DNA of 32,094 nt from Clostridia bacterium (lineage in GTDB: Bacteria > Bacillota > Clostridia > Oscillospirales > CAG-272). Positions 15,567 to 23,822 of the stretch are shown one piece after another; the stretch's first letter is position 1, and the number at the start of each line of letters is the position of its first letter. Both the position numbers and the translations under genes were made by a program. The stretch is taken from positions 1 through 32,094 of the forward strand of contig JAFUPC010000014.1 of NCBI GenBank assembly GCA_017481495.1, written 5' to 3'. The notes below the pieces were generated by a model. It saw only the letters and a program-made list of their open reading frames with translations. It searched no databases and was not told the DNA's origin.

Positions 15567-16151
15567 ATGTCAGAGAAACTCATCGTCCGCCACTGTTCCC
15601 CCACGCTTGCCGGACTGAAAACCGGAAGCCTGTTCCCATGTCCCTGCCCTGCCGGAAATCCGGAGGAGATCCTCGCGTTCATCCGGAACATGAACCGCAC
15701 CCTCTCCAAAAAGGGCATCCGTGTCGTCCCGATGCGGTTTACCGGGAACAATATTCTCATTTATTTGTATCGCCCTGCCAGATTGAAGCGTGACCTTTGT
15801 CATCCGCTAGCGTGCCGGGTACTTACGGAGAACGGATATACCTGCGAAAGTGCGGAGCAATGTGTCGGATGTCTGATGCGCCGTTTGCGGGAGGGGCACG
15901 GCAATGAGGATTTTCCGCACGAGATCGGTCTGTTTCTCGGGTATCCGCCGGAGGATGTCTGCGGCTTCATCGACAGTAAAACAGGGCACACGGCGCCGCC
16001 ATGCAAATGTACCGGCTGCTGGAAGGTCTATGGCGATGAAGTGCGCGCGCAGAAGCTGTTCGCACAGTACAGAAAATGCACCGCCGTCTACTGCGCTCAC
16101 CATGCAAACGGCGATTCGCTTGATAAATTGACTGTAAAAGAATCCGTATAA
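15567..16151 (+). CDS. DUF3793 family protein
   Basis: This 194-residue protein has the family hallmarks: RHCSPTLAGLKTGSLF near the start, FPHEIGLFLGYPPEDVCGFI in the middle, and a cysteine-rich C-terminal part (CKCTGCWKVYGDE; further cysteines at VYCAH). It has about a dozen cysteines, enough to suggest metal or redox chemistry. The start is supported by GGAGGTCACCGTC ATG. The biochemical role of DUF3793 is unknown. The gene follows DUF2325 by 46 nt with no terminator between them, and ends just before a strong terminator. Confidence 0.88.
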   Translation: MSEKLIVRHCSPTLAGLKTGSLFPCPCPAGNPEEILAFIRNMNRTLSKKGIRVVPMRFTGNNILIYLYRPARLKRDLCHPLACRVLTENGYTCESAEQCVGCLMRRLREGHGNEDFPHEIGLFLGYPPEDVCGFIDSKTGHTAPPCKCTGCWKVYGDEVRAQKLFAQYRKCTAVYCAHHANGDSLDKLTVKESV

Positions 16152-16159
16152 CAGAACAC

Positions 16160-16198
16160 GGGGTACCGCGATCCGTTTTGCGGTACCCCATATTTTTA
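16160..16198 (+). terminator. Rho-independent terminator between convergent genes
   Basis: GGGGTACCGC (16160-16169) and GCGGTACCCC (16180-16189) form a perfect 10-bp stem with a 10-nt loop. A T-rich tail (ATATTTTTATT) follows on the plus strand. It ends the DUF2325-DUF3793 transcript and separates it from the convergent mannosidase gene. Confidence 0.88.
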
Positions 16199-16203
16199 TT
16201 CAT

Positions 16204-18993
16204 TTATGAAAGCAGAACAGTCGTCATTGCGTATGCACTCACGGGAACCAGAACGGTATTGTCTCCGCTGATCTCACACGTTCCGATGGGCGTTTCGTTG
16301 ATGTCTGCCAACGTCGCTTCTCTGACCGGGAATGCAGGATGCAGGGTCACCGTGCCGTTTTCTCCGGCGGTCTCCGCGATGCGGACAAGCAGTGCGCCGC
16401 TGTCCTCTGCCAGCTTGACGGCGCTTGTCATGGCATTGCCCTCCAAACGCAGAAGCGAACCGTTCAGCGCAAGTGTGCCGTCATGCTTCGTTCCTGCCGC
16501 AAAGCTGACCGGATGGACATAGCATTCCGCCATGCGGCGCGCGTCAGCGTTGTTCTGTGCGGAACCGACACCGATACGCATATGGTGTTTTCCAAGCTCT
16601 GGATACGGGTCGGGATCATATGCGCCGCGGATGAGTGTCACAGCACCCGAATTGTCCGTGCCGCGGAAGCCGTATTTGCTGTCGGTCACAAGCACAAGAC
16701 CCTGACCGTCGCCATCTGCCGCCTGCATATAGCTGTTTGCGGGAACATCGTGCGCAAGATCGGGACGTGCGACCTCGCCGAACGGAATGTTGTATCGGTA
16801 TTCCTCCACAGCATATGCCGCCGGAACATGGAAATTCAGCTGCGGAATGCCCACAGCGGGCGAGCCGACCTCGTGCCAATCCACGTCAAACGTGAAATCA
16901 ATATGCGCGGCACCCCGGTACAGCACCGCCGTGACACGGACACTGGACGAAGCGAATGCGATTTCGTAAACGACCGTTGAGCGCAGAGGCTCACAGCGGG
17001 TTTCAAGCAGCTTCACGTTGCCGGAGCAGTTGAGGATCTCCGTTGTCATATACGGGCCGACACGCCAGGAGGTCATGCCGAATTTCGGGTTTTCGGTGAT
17101 CAGCCGCAGAGCGCACGCGGGGCGTTCCTTCGTGACGAGCACTTTTCCCGTCCGCTTGTCGGTCATCTGTGTGCAGAGCATCGTCTTTGCATCGAACACA
17201 GCGCGGAGATGATCGTTTTCCATCACCACGTCGTAGTCGCCATATCGGTCAACGAGCGGTTCCGTCGGACCGAATGTGTAATTCATATCCGCCTCGGTGT
17301 TTTCCTTTATGATGCAGGTCGTGTAGCCGAACGCGGGAATGTCTGCTTCGATGAGCAGGCGGGTGTACATATGTCCCCAATACCCCTGCCCTCCGGCGGT
17401 GATCTGCCATTTCAGCGGATTTCCGTCCGTGTCGGTGATCTCCACACGATTCCAGTTGCCGGTATAATCCCAGACCGTGACACGGACAGGCTCGTGACGG
17501 TCGTACATTGTGCTGTTGAACAGATGCACCGCGCGTACCTTGCCGCGCCCGCGTTCCGTCTGCGGGAACAGATAGTTTGCATTGTTCTCCACACCATATC
17601 CGACACCGCCGCCCTCGGCGATGGTCAGACGGTTGTCTTCAAACGGAATTGCTGTGGTATCCATATTTGCGGCAAGTGTCTGCATGGCGGTATTGGCACA
17701 GGTATCGATATCCGCCATCGCACGCTGAAATTCGCCGAGCGCATACTCGCGCGTTTCCGTGATGCCGGAACCAGGCAGAATGTCGTGGAAATGGTTGAAC
17801 AGGATTTTCCGCCATGCCGTTTCGTACTGCGCGTTCTTTTTTTGCATTCCGCAAAGGATTCCCGCCGCCGCCGACAGGCATTCGGATTCATACATCCGGT
17901 CTTCCGCGATGCGGTTGCTCATCTTGATACGGCTCTGTGTGGTATAGCATCCGGTGAACACGAAGTTCAGCTCCCGGTCAATGACGGGCAGACGGTCGCG
18001 GATGGTTTCAAGCTTGCGGAAATATTCGTGGAATGTACCGAAGCGGATGGTGGGATACAACGGCCAGGACTGCATATCGAGAATGGTCTCAATATCGCGC
18101 CGCGTCGGGCCGCCGCCGTGGTCGCCGACCCCGTAAACACGCAGTACCGTCGGGAAATCATACATCCCGACCATATCCGGTGCATCGGCAAAATAGAACG
18201 CATCCACTGTGCTGTTGTACCAGTGGCATTCTCTTGCCACAAGCAGGGATTTTCCGGATTTCGATTTCCAGTTGTAAAGATACCCGTCGTCGTTGCCGCG
18301 GCAGTGATAATAATAGTCAACGCCGCCATTTTGGCAGATCTCCGGGACATTGGCACTGTGTCCGAATGTATCCGGTTCAAAATCCACGCGCAGACTGTCG
18401 GGGTCGATGCCGAACAGGTTGGAAAGATACCGTTTGGTATACAGGATGTGCCGGACAAGCGATTCACCGTTCGGCATATTTTTGTCGGTCTCCACCCATG
18501 TGGATGCGGTCAGTTCCCATCTTCCCTCGTGAACGCGCGTGCGGATCTCGTCAAGCATTTCCGGTGCGTGCTCTTCAATGATGCGGTACACCGATGCCTG
18601 CGACTGCGAAAATGTGAAATCCGGATATTCCCGCATCAGATTCAGAATCGTGCGGAACGTATCAACGGTCAGAGATGCCGTTTCCTGATACCCCCACATC
18701 CAGTTCATGTCGATGTGGGCATGGGATGCGCAGATGACCTCGATTTTTTTCGCTTCTGCGGAATAAGCGGAAAATTCCTCTTCCAATGCAAGCGCATCCG
18801 CCTTTGTGACGGCGCCGTTTTCAGTGTGAAGACAGTAAAGTTTATCTGCCGCCGCTTCCAGTTCGGAATCCCAGATTCCGCCTTTGATGGCGGAGAGGTG
18901 GGACAGATAGGTCAGCTCCGATGTGATGCGGGCAAACCAGTAATTGTTCTGGGTGACATGTTTCAAGTCCTCCAGCATATTGTGCAGGTGCAT
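16204..18993 (-). CDS. GH38 alpha-mannosidase
   Basis: This 929-residue cytosolic enzyme has no signal peptide. The GH38 catalytic domain shows HAHIDMNWMWG (H91, H93 and D95 as zinc ligands) and FEPDTFGHS, in which D208 is the expected nucleophile. The middle three-helix and C-terminal beta domains follow, giving a length typical of bacterial GH38. The longest frame reaches 19134, but the ATG at 18993 has CGGAGGTAAGAAT before it and lies downstream of the promoter at 19027-19055. The reaction is hydrolysis of alpha-mannosides, probably intracellular oligosaccharides. Linkage preference cannot be told from the sequence. It is transcribed away from pfkA and ends beside the convergent DUF3793 gene. 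Confidence 0.93.
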   Translation of the reverse strand: MHLHNMLEDLKHVTQNNYWFARITSELTYLSHLSAIKGGIWDSELEAAADKLYCLHTENGAVTKADALALEEEFSAYSAEAKKIEVICASHAHIDMNWMWGYQETASLTVDTFRTILNLMREYPDFTFSQSQASVYRIIEEHAPEMLDEIRTRVHEGRWELTASTWVETDKNMPNGESLVRHILYTKRYLSNLFGIDPDSLRVDFEPDTFGHSANVPEICQNGGVDYYYHCRGNDDGYLYNWKSKSGKSLLVARECHWYNSTVDAFYFADAPDMVGMYDFPTVLRVYGVGDHGGGPTRRDIETILDMQSWPLYPTIRFGTFHEYFRKLETIRDRLPVIDRELNFVFTGCYTTQSRIKMSNRIAEDRMYESECLSAAAGILCGMQKKNAQYETAWRKILFNHFHDILPGSGITETREYALGEFQRAMADIDTCANTAMQTLAANMDTTAIPFEDNRLTIAEGGGVGYGVENNANYLFPQTERGRGKVRAVHLFNSTMYDRHEPVRVTVWDYTGNWNRVEITDTDGNPLKWQITAGGQGYWGHMYTRLLIEADIPAFGYTTCIIKENTEADMNYTFGPTEPLVDRYGDYDVVMENDHLRAVFDAKTMLCTQMTDKRTGKVLVTKERPACALRLITENPKFGMTSWRVGPYMTTEILNCSGNVKLLETRCEPLRSTVVYEIAFASSSVRVTAVLYRGAAHIDFTFDVDWHEVGSPAVGIPQLNFHVPAAYAVEEYRYNIPFGEVARPDLAHDVPANSYMQAADGDGQGLVLVTDSKYGFRGTDNSGAVTLIRGAYDPDPYPELGKHHMRIGVGSAQNNADARRMAECYVHPVSFAAGTKHDGTLALNGSLLRLEGNAMTSAVKLAEDSGALLVRIAETAGENGTVTLHPAFPVREATLADINETPIGTCEISGDNTVLVPVSAYAMTTVLLS

Positions 18994-19026
18994 ATTCTTA
19001 CCTCCGGGATGTATTTTTATGGTAAT

Positions 19027-19055
19027 ATTATACACGAAAAAACAAGTCTTGTAAA
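19027..19055 (-). promoter_or_regulatory. Sigma-A promoter of the mannosidase gene
   Basis: On the minus strand, TTTACA (19055-19050), a 17-nt spacer and TATAAT (19032-19027) lie about 34 nt upstream of the start codon, giving a short leader. Confidence 0.75.
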
Positions 19056-19221
19056 GGGAAAAAATAAAAAATACCGGGTGCAAATGTTGCGCAAAAGGAA
19101 CGGATTGCTTCCGTTTCCGCAATATTCCGATCAACGGTTATCGAACATTACCATATATCCATGCGCTTTCGCATCCTTTTGTTAAATCTTTGCCAATTTT
19201 GAGGAAAGTTTCACAAACCCC

Positions 19222-19250
19222 TTGATTTTTCGGCGGATTTGCGGTATAAT
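19222..19250 (+). promoter_or_regulatory. Sigma-A promoter of pfkA
   Basis: TTGATT (19222-19227), a 17-nt spacer and TATAAT (19245-19250) precede pfkA by about 85 nt. The mannosidase promoter fires in the opposite direction about 170 bp to the left. The stretch between them also holds a weak hairpin near 19097-19119, with no U-tract. Confidence 0.78.
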
Positions 19251-19336
19251 ATAGGGGTAAAATTTTTTCGTTCGGGGGAGAATTTTACTGTTTTATTAAG
19301 AAAAATACTGTCTGATACAGAAAAGGATATACTTAT

Positions 19337-20398
19337 ATGGAAAACTTCAAGAAAATCGGTGTGCTGACGTCCGGCGGCGACGCACCGGGTATGAACGCTG
19401 CCATCCGTGCCATTGTCAGATCGGCACTTGACCGCGGTGTAGAGGTTGTCGGTATTTACGACGGCTATCGCGGTATGATTGAAGATAACATGAAGCTGCT
19501 GGGTTCCGGAGATGTGACCAACATCATCAGCCGCGGCGGTACGGTTCTGTACTCCGCACGCTGTGACGAATTCCGTTATGAAGAGGGTATGCAGAAAGCC
19601 ATTGCCAACTGCAGAAAGCACGGCATTGACGGTGTCATCGCCATCGGCGGCGACGGCACGTTCCGCGGCGCAACGGATCTGTCCAACCGCGGTCTGCCCA
19701 CCATCGGCGTTCCCGGCTCCATCGACAACGACATCACTGCATCCGACTATTCCGTCGGCTTTGATACTGCCATGAATACCGTCGTCGATATGTGCGACCG
19801 TCTGCGCGACACCTGCGAGTCCCACGCGCGCTGCAACGTCATCGAAGTCATGGGCCGCACTGCCGGTCATATCGCACTCCGTGCGGGCATCGCATCCGGT
19901 GCATCCGCGGTCTGCATCAATGAGCTTCCCTTTGACGAAGAGGCTTGTATGCAGCGTCTCATCGCCGAAAAGGAATCCGGCAAGCACAGCTTCCTCGTAT
20001 TCGTTGCAGAAGGCAACGGCGATTTCGGCGAACAGTTGACGAAGCGCATTGAGGAAAGAACCGGCATCGAGACCCGTTTCGCACGTCTCGGTCATGTCCA
20101 ACGCGGCGGCATCCCGACACTCGAAGACCGTTTCACTGCAACCCAGATGGGTGCAAAGGCTGTGGAATGTCTGCTTGCAGGTCAGAGCAATGTCGTCGTC
20201 TGCAAGCGCGGCAACGACATCGTCACCTACGACATCAATTATGCGCAGAACATCGACCGGATGTACAAGCACAAGCTTTCCGACGAACAGATCGCCGCAC
20301 TCGACCCCGCAGTCAGAGCGGAAATGGAAGCGTTCTGCAAAATGCGCCTTGACCAGATTACGGAGCTTTACAACCTCGCATATGAGGTCGCACGCTGA
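19337..20398 (+). CDS. pfkA: ATP-dependent 6-phosphofructokinase
   Basis: This 353-residue group A phosphofructokinase begins with the nucleotide loop GVLTSGGDAPGMNAAIRA. GGDGT (residues 104-108) and PGSIDND (126-132) carry glycines at the two positions that distinguish ATP-dependent enzymes from pyrophosphate-dependent ones (GGDD and PKTIDND). D130 is the expected catalytic base. Further motifs are EVMGRTAGHIAL and GHVQRGGIPTLEDR. It is longer than the usual 320 residues because of a C-terminal extension of about 30 residues. The role is phosphorylation of fructose 6-phosphate in glycolysis. It is monocistronic with its own promoter. I see no clear terminator immediately after it. Confidence 0.95.
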   Translation: MENFKKIGVLTSGGDAPGMNAAIRAIVRSALDRGVEVVGIYDGYRGMIEDNMKLLGSGDVTNIISRGGTVLYSARCDEFRYEEGMQKAIANCRKHGIDGVIAIGGDGTFRGATDLSNRGLPTIGVPGSIDNDITASDYSVGFDTAMNTVVDMCDRLRDTCESHARCNVIEVMGRTAGHIALRAGIASGASAVCINELPFDEEACMQRLIAEKESGKHSFLVFVAEGNGDFGEQLTKRIEERTGIETRFARLGHVQRGGIPTLEDRFTATQMGAKAVECLLAGQSNVVVCKRGNDIVTYDINYAQNIDRMYKHKLSDEQIAALDPAVRAEMEAFCKMRLDQITELYNLAYEVAR

Positions 20399-20480
20399 TT
20401 GTTTTCCTCCGCATTCTGAGAAAAGCAATCTGCACAAAAATTCCACGTTATCATTCCCGGAAGTTCAGGGAAAAAAGCCT

Positions 20481-20509
20481 TTGCATCTTCCGCGAAAATA
20501 TGGTATAAT
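20481..20509 (+). promoter_or_regulatory. Sigma-A promoter of the MATE exporter gene
   Basis: TTGCAT (20481-20486), a 17-nt spacer and TATAAT (20504-20509) place the transcription start near 20516, leaving a leader of about 130 nt before the start codon at 20647. Confidence 0.75.
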
Positions 20510-20550
20510 ATCATAAGCACCCCATTCCCCGCACAACACAATAAAAAATT

Positions 20551-20608
20551 ACAACGAGTAGTCCTCACAGACGTAAAACCGGTTGGTGAGACTGCCCGTT
20601 GTTTTTTT
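20551..20608 (+). promoter_or_regulatory. Leader hairpin with U-tract, candidate guanidine-IV (mepA) riboswitch
   Basis: ACAACG (20551-20556) pairs with CGTTGT (20597-20602), enclosing an inner stem AGTCCTCAC/GTGAGACT (20560-20568 with 20586-20593, one bulge). A 17-nt loop includes the self-complementary AACCGGTT (20577-20584). Seven T follow at 20602-20608, so the hairpin would act as a terminator ahead of the MATE gene. Placement upstream of a MATE exporter and the GTAGTCC...GACTGCC arrangement fit my recollection of the guanidine-IV (mepA) riboswitch class. That identification is from recall, not from an alignment. Confidence 0.6.
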
Positions 20609-20646
20609 GTGCTTTTGTGTCATTTTCCAAAAGAAAGGATTTATTT

Positions 20647-22074
20647 ATGAGCTCCAAACATTCCGATTCCGTAAATCAGACGCTTGCCAATGCACCGCTT
20701 GGCACGCTGATGCGCCGGTACGCATTGCCGTGCATCATTTCCCTTCTGGTCGCGGCGCTTTACAACATCGTTGATCAGATCTTCATTGCAAACGCTTCCT
20801 ACCTCGGCTCTGCCGGAAACGCAGCAAACACCGCCGTTTATCCGCTGACCGTCATTGCGCTTGCGGTTGCCGTCATGATCGGCGATGGCTGCTGTGCATT
20901 CGTCTCCATTGCGCTCGGCGCGGATAACCGGCAAGATGCCGACCGCAGTGTCGGTAATTCCGTTCTGCTGTCCGTTGTCAGCGGTGTCGTGCTGATGCTT
21001 GTATTTCTTCTGTTCGATGACCCGATTCTGATGGCATTCGGCGGCGGTGTCAATGAGACCACCTTTGCACACGCAAAGGAATATTTCTTCTGGATCTCCC
21101 TCGGCATTCCGTTTTATGTCTTCGGTCAGGCGATGAATCCGATCATCCGTGCCGACGGCAATCCGCGTTTTGCGATGATCGCGACCCTTGCCGGCGCCAT
21201 TCTGAACATCATCCTCGACCCGATCTTCATTTATCCCTTGAAGCTCGGCATGGCGGGTGCGGCGATCGCAACGGTTCTGGGACAGGTTCTGACCACGGTG
21301 CTCTCGCTTCTGTACCTGCGTAAAATGCACATCCTGCATCTTGGAAAGAACGATTTCCGTCCCGCCCTGAAGCTCTGCGGGAAATTCCTCTCCCTCGGTG
21401 TCTGTAGCTTCCTTGCGCAGATCTCCCTTGTCGCGGCGATGGCGGCGATCAACAATATGCTCCGCATTTACAGCGCTTCCGACCCCGTATTCGGTCAGGC
21501 GGCATACACGCACATTCCGATGGCGGTCGTCGGTATCGTCATGAAGGTGTTCCAGATCATCATTTCCATCGTCATCGGCATGGCGGCGGGCTGTATTCCG
21601 ATTGTCGGTTTCCAGGTCGGTGCGAACCGTCCCGACCGTGCCAAGGGCATTCTGACCCGGCTGATGGCGGGCGAATTTCTCGTGGGGCTGGTGTCGCTTC
21701 TCATCGTGGAATGCTTCCCGAATGCGCTGATCTCCGTGTTCGGCTCCGCCGGGGAAAGCGTGTATTACACGGAATTTGCGGTCAAAGCGTTCCGCACCTA
21801 CCTCTGCCTGCTTCCGCTGGCGTGCGTCAACAAAGCCGCATTCATCTTTTTGCAGGCACTCGGACGGCCGTGGGTATCGACGTTCCTCTCCATGCTCCGT
21901 GAAGTGGTACTCGGCGTGGGACTTGCGCTCCTGCTCCCCCGCTTCTTTGCGCTGGACGGCGTGCTTTATTCCATGCCCGCGGCGGACCTTGTCACGTTCC
22001 TTTTCTCGGCGGTGATCCTGTTTTTCACCTACCGGCAGTTCAACCGGGAAATTAAAGCCGCGAAATCTGTGTAG
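20647..22074 (+). CDS. MATE family multidrug/cation efflux transporter (MepA-like)
   Basis: This 475-residue protein has about twelve hydrophobic segments in two similar halves. The MATE pattern is clear: PLGTLMRRYALPCIISLLVA at the start, DQIFIA early, then MNPIIRADGNPRFAM and LNIILDPIFIYPLKLGMAGA, a segment characteristic of the MepA/NorM group. The start at 20647 has AAAGGA at the right distance. A longer frame from 20599 would begin inside the hairpin leader and is rejected. It is an inner-membrane exporter driven by sodium or protons. If the leader is a guanidine riboswitch, guanidinium is a candidate substrate. A terminator follows. Confidence 0.9.
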   Translation: MSSKHSDSVNQTLANAPLGTLMRRYALPCIISLLVAALYNIVDQIFIANASYLGSAGNAANTAVYPLTVIALAVAVMIGDGCCAFVSIALGADNRQDADRSVGNSVLLSVVSGVVLMLVFLLFDDPILMAFGGGVNETTFAHAKEYFFWISLGIPFYVFGQAMNPIIRADGNPRFAMIATLAGAILNIILDPIFIYPLKLGMAGAAIATVLGQVLTTVLSLLYLRKMHILHLGKNDFRPALKLCGKFLSLGVCSFLAQISLVAAMAAINNMLRIYSASDPVFGQAAYTHIPMAVVGIVMKVFQIIISIVIGMAAGCIPIVGFQVGANRPDRAKGILTRLMAGEFLVGLVSLLIVECFPNALISVFGSAGESVYYTEFAVKAFRTYLCLLPLACVNKAAFIFLQALGRPWVSTFLSMLREVVLGVGLALLLPRFFALDGVLYSMPAADLVTFLFSAVILFFTYRQFNREIKAAKSV

Positions 22075-22091
22075 AATCCATAATTAAAAAC

Positions 22092-22125
22092 AAAGGGATG
22101 TCCCAAAAAAGGCATCCCTCTTTTT
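22092..22125. terminator. Bidirectional terminator between MATE gene and ireB
   Basis: GGGATG (22095-22100) pairs with CATCCC (22113-22118), with inner CC/GG. The stem is flanked by CTTTTT on the plus strand and by TTTGTTTTT on the minus strand. It can end both convergent transcripts. Confidence 0.8.
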
Positions 22126-22145
22126 ATGATAATTTTTTAGAAAAA

Positions 22146-22403
22146 TCATACTTCCAGATAATTTTTGACCAGTGCATTCAGAAGCTCGTCGCGGTCGATT
22201 TTCCGGATAAGGCCGCGGGCGTTGTTGTGGTTTGTGATGTAGGTCGGGTCCTCGGAGAGAATGTAACCGACAATCTGGTTGATGGGGTTATAACCCTTTT
22301 CAATCAATGCGCGATAAACGGTCTGCAGGGTACGCTTCATTTCCAGCTCCCGTTCGTCCGCAATCGAAAATGTGATGGTCTTGTCGTTTTCAAAATTTGC
22401 CAT
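22146..22403 (-). CDS. ireB: IreB family regulatory phosphoprotein (UPF0297)
   Basis: This 85-residue protein has the segments [40 protein letters not shown] and [20 protein letters not shown], strongly conserved in IreB. In Enterococcus faecalis, IreB is phosphorylated on N-terminal threonines by the PASTA kinase IreK and affects cell-envelope stress and cephalosporin resistance. Here the N-terminus has threonines in the KTITFS segment. The start at 22403 has AAAGGAGTGACTGTA before it, and the longer frame to 22445 is rejected. Usually this gene sits with alaS, ruvX (yrrK) and a DUF1292 gene. Here it is alone with its own promoter. Confidence 0.92.
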   Translation of the reverse strand: MANFENDKTITFSIADERELEMKRTLQTVYRALIEKGYNPINQIVGYILSEDPTYITNHNNARGLIRKIDRDELLNALVKNYLEV

Positions 22404-22433
22404 TACAGTCACTCCTTTATTTTTGATGCTTCT

Positions 22434-22462
22434 ATGATACCGCAAAACGGCGGAAAAAGCAA
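22434..22462 (-). promoter_or_regulatory. Sigma-A promoter of ireB
   Basis: On the minus strand, TTGCTT (22462-22457), a 17-nt spacer and TATCAT (22439-22434) lie about 30 nt upstream of the ireB start. Confidence 0.65.
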
Positions 22463-22507
22463 GTATTTTGTCTGTTCTGTATCATAATTTTAACATTTTG
22501 ACCGTTA

Positions 22508-23545
22508 TTATAACTTGAACAGCTCTTTCGGATCCGACGGCACGAACAGCGATGCGCCCTCCCCTGCGTCCCTTGCACTGACAAGCCGGGAAACGAGCTG
22601 CTTTGCGTGTCCGTTGACATATGCCGTGACGACCGGGTCGGGTTTTAAGTCGGCAGTCATCGTGCGGATGGCTTCGGTCGTCATATGCTCGATCTCGCGC
22701 GTGGTCTTGCGGTACAGACCTGCATACAGTGTCCCGACTTCCTCCTCCGTCAAAACAAGAATGCCGGTATATTTTCCGAGAATGGATGCGCCGAGCGCGT
22801 TGTTGATGATGACGGAGAAGAGGTTGATCTGCATATCCTCCGTCGTCGTTTTGTGCATGGCGGCATAAGAGGAAAACAGCAGTGCCTTTTCCTCCGGCTC
22901 AAACAGGGCGGCAAAGCGGTTTTCCGTCAGACAGCGGGTCAGATAATCCCGCAGGAAATGGATGCCGTGGACATTGTTCCGTAAAATCCCCGCGCCGTCT
23001 GCCAGCGGATAGGTGAGGTCCCTTATTACTGTATGGCCGGAATACCGGTAATCATAACAGTCCAGCCATGCGCGGATTTCTTCATCCAGTGTTGTATTGT
23101 ATGCGGTGTTGTCGGTCGTTATGCGCGTTTTTTTCGCCTGGACGGACAGTCCGACCGTCTCACAGACAAGGGATTTCAGTGCCCGTTGTCCGGCACGGTA
23201 CATATCCTCTACGCACATCGCCTGCACCGCGTTGATGGCATACATCGGGTCATGGAAGCCGAGCAGGTAGGTATCGACGGAATAGAAAATGGCATCCAGC
23301 TGGGTCTGCGCACAGATCTCATCCACCGTGACGGTACCTGTGCGGCGCAGTTCGCGGAGACGGTCCTCCAATATGCCGCGTATCTGCATCTGTACATCAT
23401 CCACAAGCTCGATGGGGAGCAGTCCGACCCGCAGTGCTTCCGCAATCAATGTCTGCGTGTAGCGGGATGCGTGAATGTTGCGCCGGTTGATGAGCGGAAA
23501 TCTGTCGCGCGTGCGTTCCCGCTCTGTGAATGTTCCTTGAATCAT
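22508..23545 (-). CDS. DUF6179 domain-containing protein
   Basis: This 345-residue soluble protein has an opening INRRNIHASRYTQTLIAEAL and an interior DAIFYSVDTYLLGFHDP that fit DUF6179, a Firmicutes family of unknown function. It is largely helical and has no catalytic motif I can name. The longest frame reaches 23824, but its first 93 codons lie in promoter and leader DNA. The ATG at 23545 follows an AGGAGG 14 nt upstream, a slightly long spacing, so the exact start is not certain. It has its own promoter at 23670-23698. It is followed by ireB, whose promoter begins about 45 nt after the stop, with no terminator between. Confidence 0.7.
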   Translation of the reverse strand: MIQGTFTERERTRDRFPLINRRNIHASRYTQTLIAEALRVGLLPIELVDDVQMQIRGILEDRLRELRRTGTVTVDEICAQTQLDAIFYSVDTYLLGFHDPMYAINAVQAMCVEDMYRAGQRALKSLVCETVGLSVQAKKTRITTDNTAYNTTLDEEIRAWLDCYDYRYSGHTVIRDLTYPLADGAGILRNNVHGIHFLRDYLTRCLTENRFAALFEPEEKALLFSSYAAMHKTTTEDMQINLFSVIINNALGASILGKYTGILVLTEEEVGTLYAGLYRKTTREIEHMTTEAIRTMTADLKPDPVVTAYVNGHAKQLVSRLVSARDAGEGASLFVPSDPKELFKL

Positions 23546-23594
23546 AATCCTGTTCCGTGCCTCCTCTCCGACATGAGAAATTTCACAAAACCTC

Positions 23595-23623
23595 TTGACA
23601 GGGTGAACATTTCGTGCTATAAT
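23595..23623 (+). promoter_or_regulatory. Sigma-A promoter of the TIM-barrel isomerase gene (overlapping-transcript arrangement)
   Basis: TTGACA (23595-23600), a 17-nt spacer and TATAAT (23618-23623), a perfect consensus. Transcription would begin near 23630, leaving a leader of about 190 nt. The leader runs through the opposing promoter at 23670-23698 and a TCCTCC/GGAGGA hairpin (23764-23794). Confidence 0.85.
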
Positions 23624-23669
23624 AGAGCAGAGCATCAAATAGATTTTGTGCATTCTATACGATATATTC

Positions 23670-23698
23670 ATTATATCATCGAAAAGCATTTTTGTCAA
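23670..23698 (-). promoter_or_regulatory. Sigma-A promoter of the DUF6179 gene, facing the isomerase promoter
   Basis: On the minus strand, TTGACA (23698-23693), a 17-nt spacer and TATAAT (23675-23670), a perfect consensus. Transcription would begin near 23663 and run leftward across the opposing promoter at 23595-23623 before reaching the DUF6179 start at 23545. Confidence 0.85.
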
Positions 23699-23822
23699 GG
23701 AATTTCCGGGGCATTTTTTGCAAAATTCACAAAAAATTTTATATTTTCCATATAAAAATCTCCTCCTCCAAAGCTGCGGTGCTGTCGGGGAGGAAATTCC
23801 AGAAAAGTGAGGACTTGATTTC

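Noticed and set aside
17209..19185. Open frame of 658 codons on the plus strand
   Set aside because: It is antisense to the GH38 gene, whose catalytic motifs are intact, and it runs through the GH38 promoter. The stop-free state is a codon-bias effect.
19337..20398. Pyrophosphate-dependent phosphofructokinase
   Set aside because: The protein has GGDG and PGSIDND rather than GGDD and PKTIDND, so ATP is the expected donor.
19211..20446. Open frame of 411 codons opposite pfkA
   Set aside because: It is antisense to a clearly conserved enzyme, has no domain and would cover the pfkA promoter.
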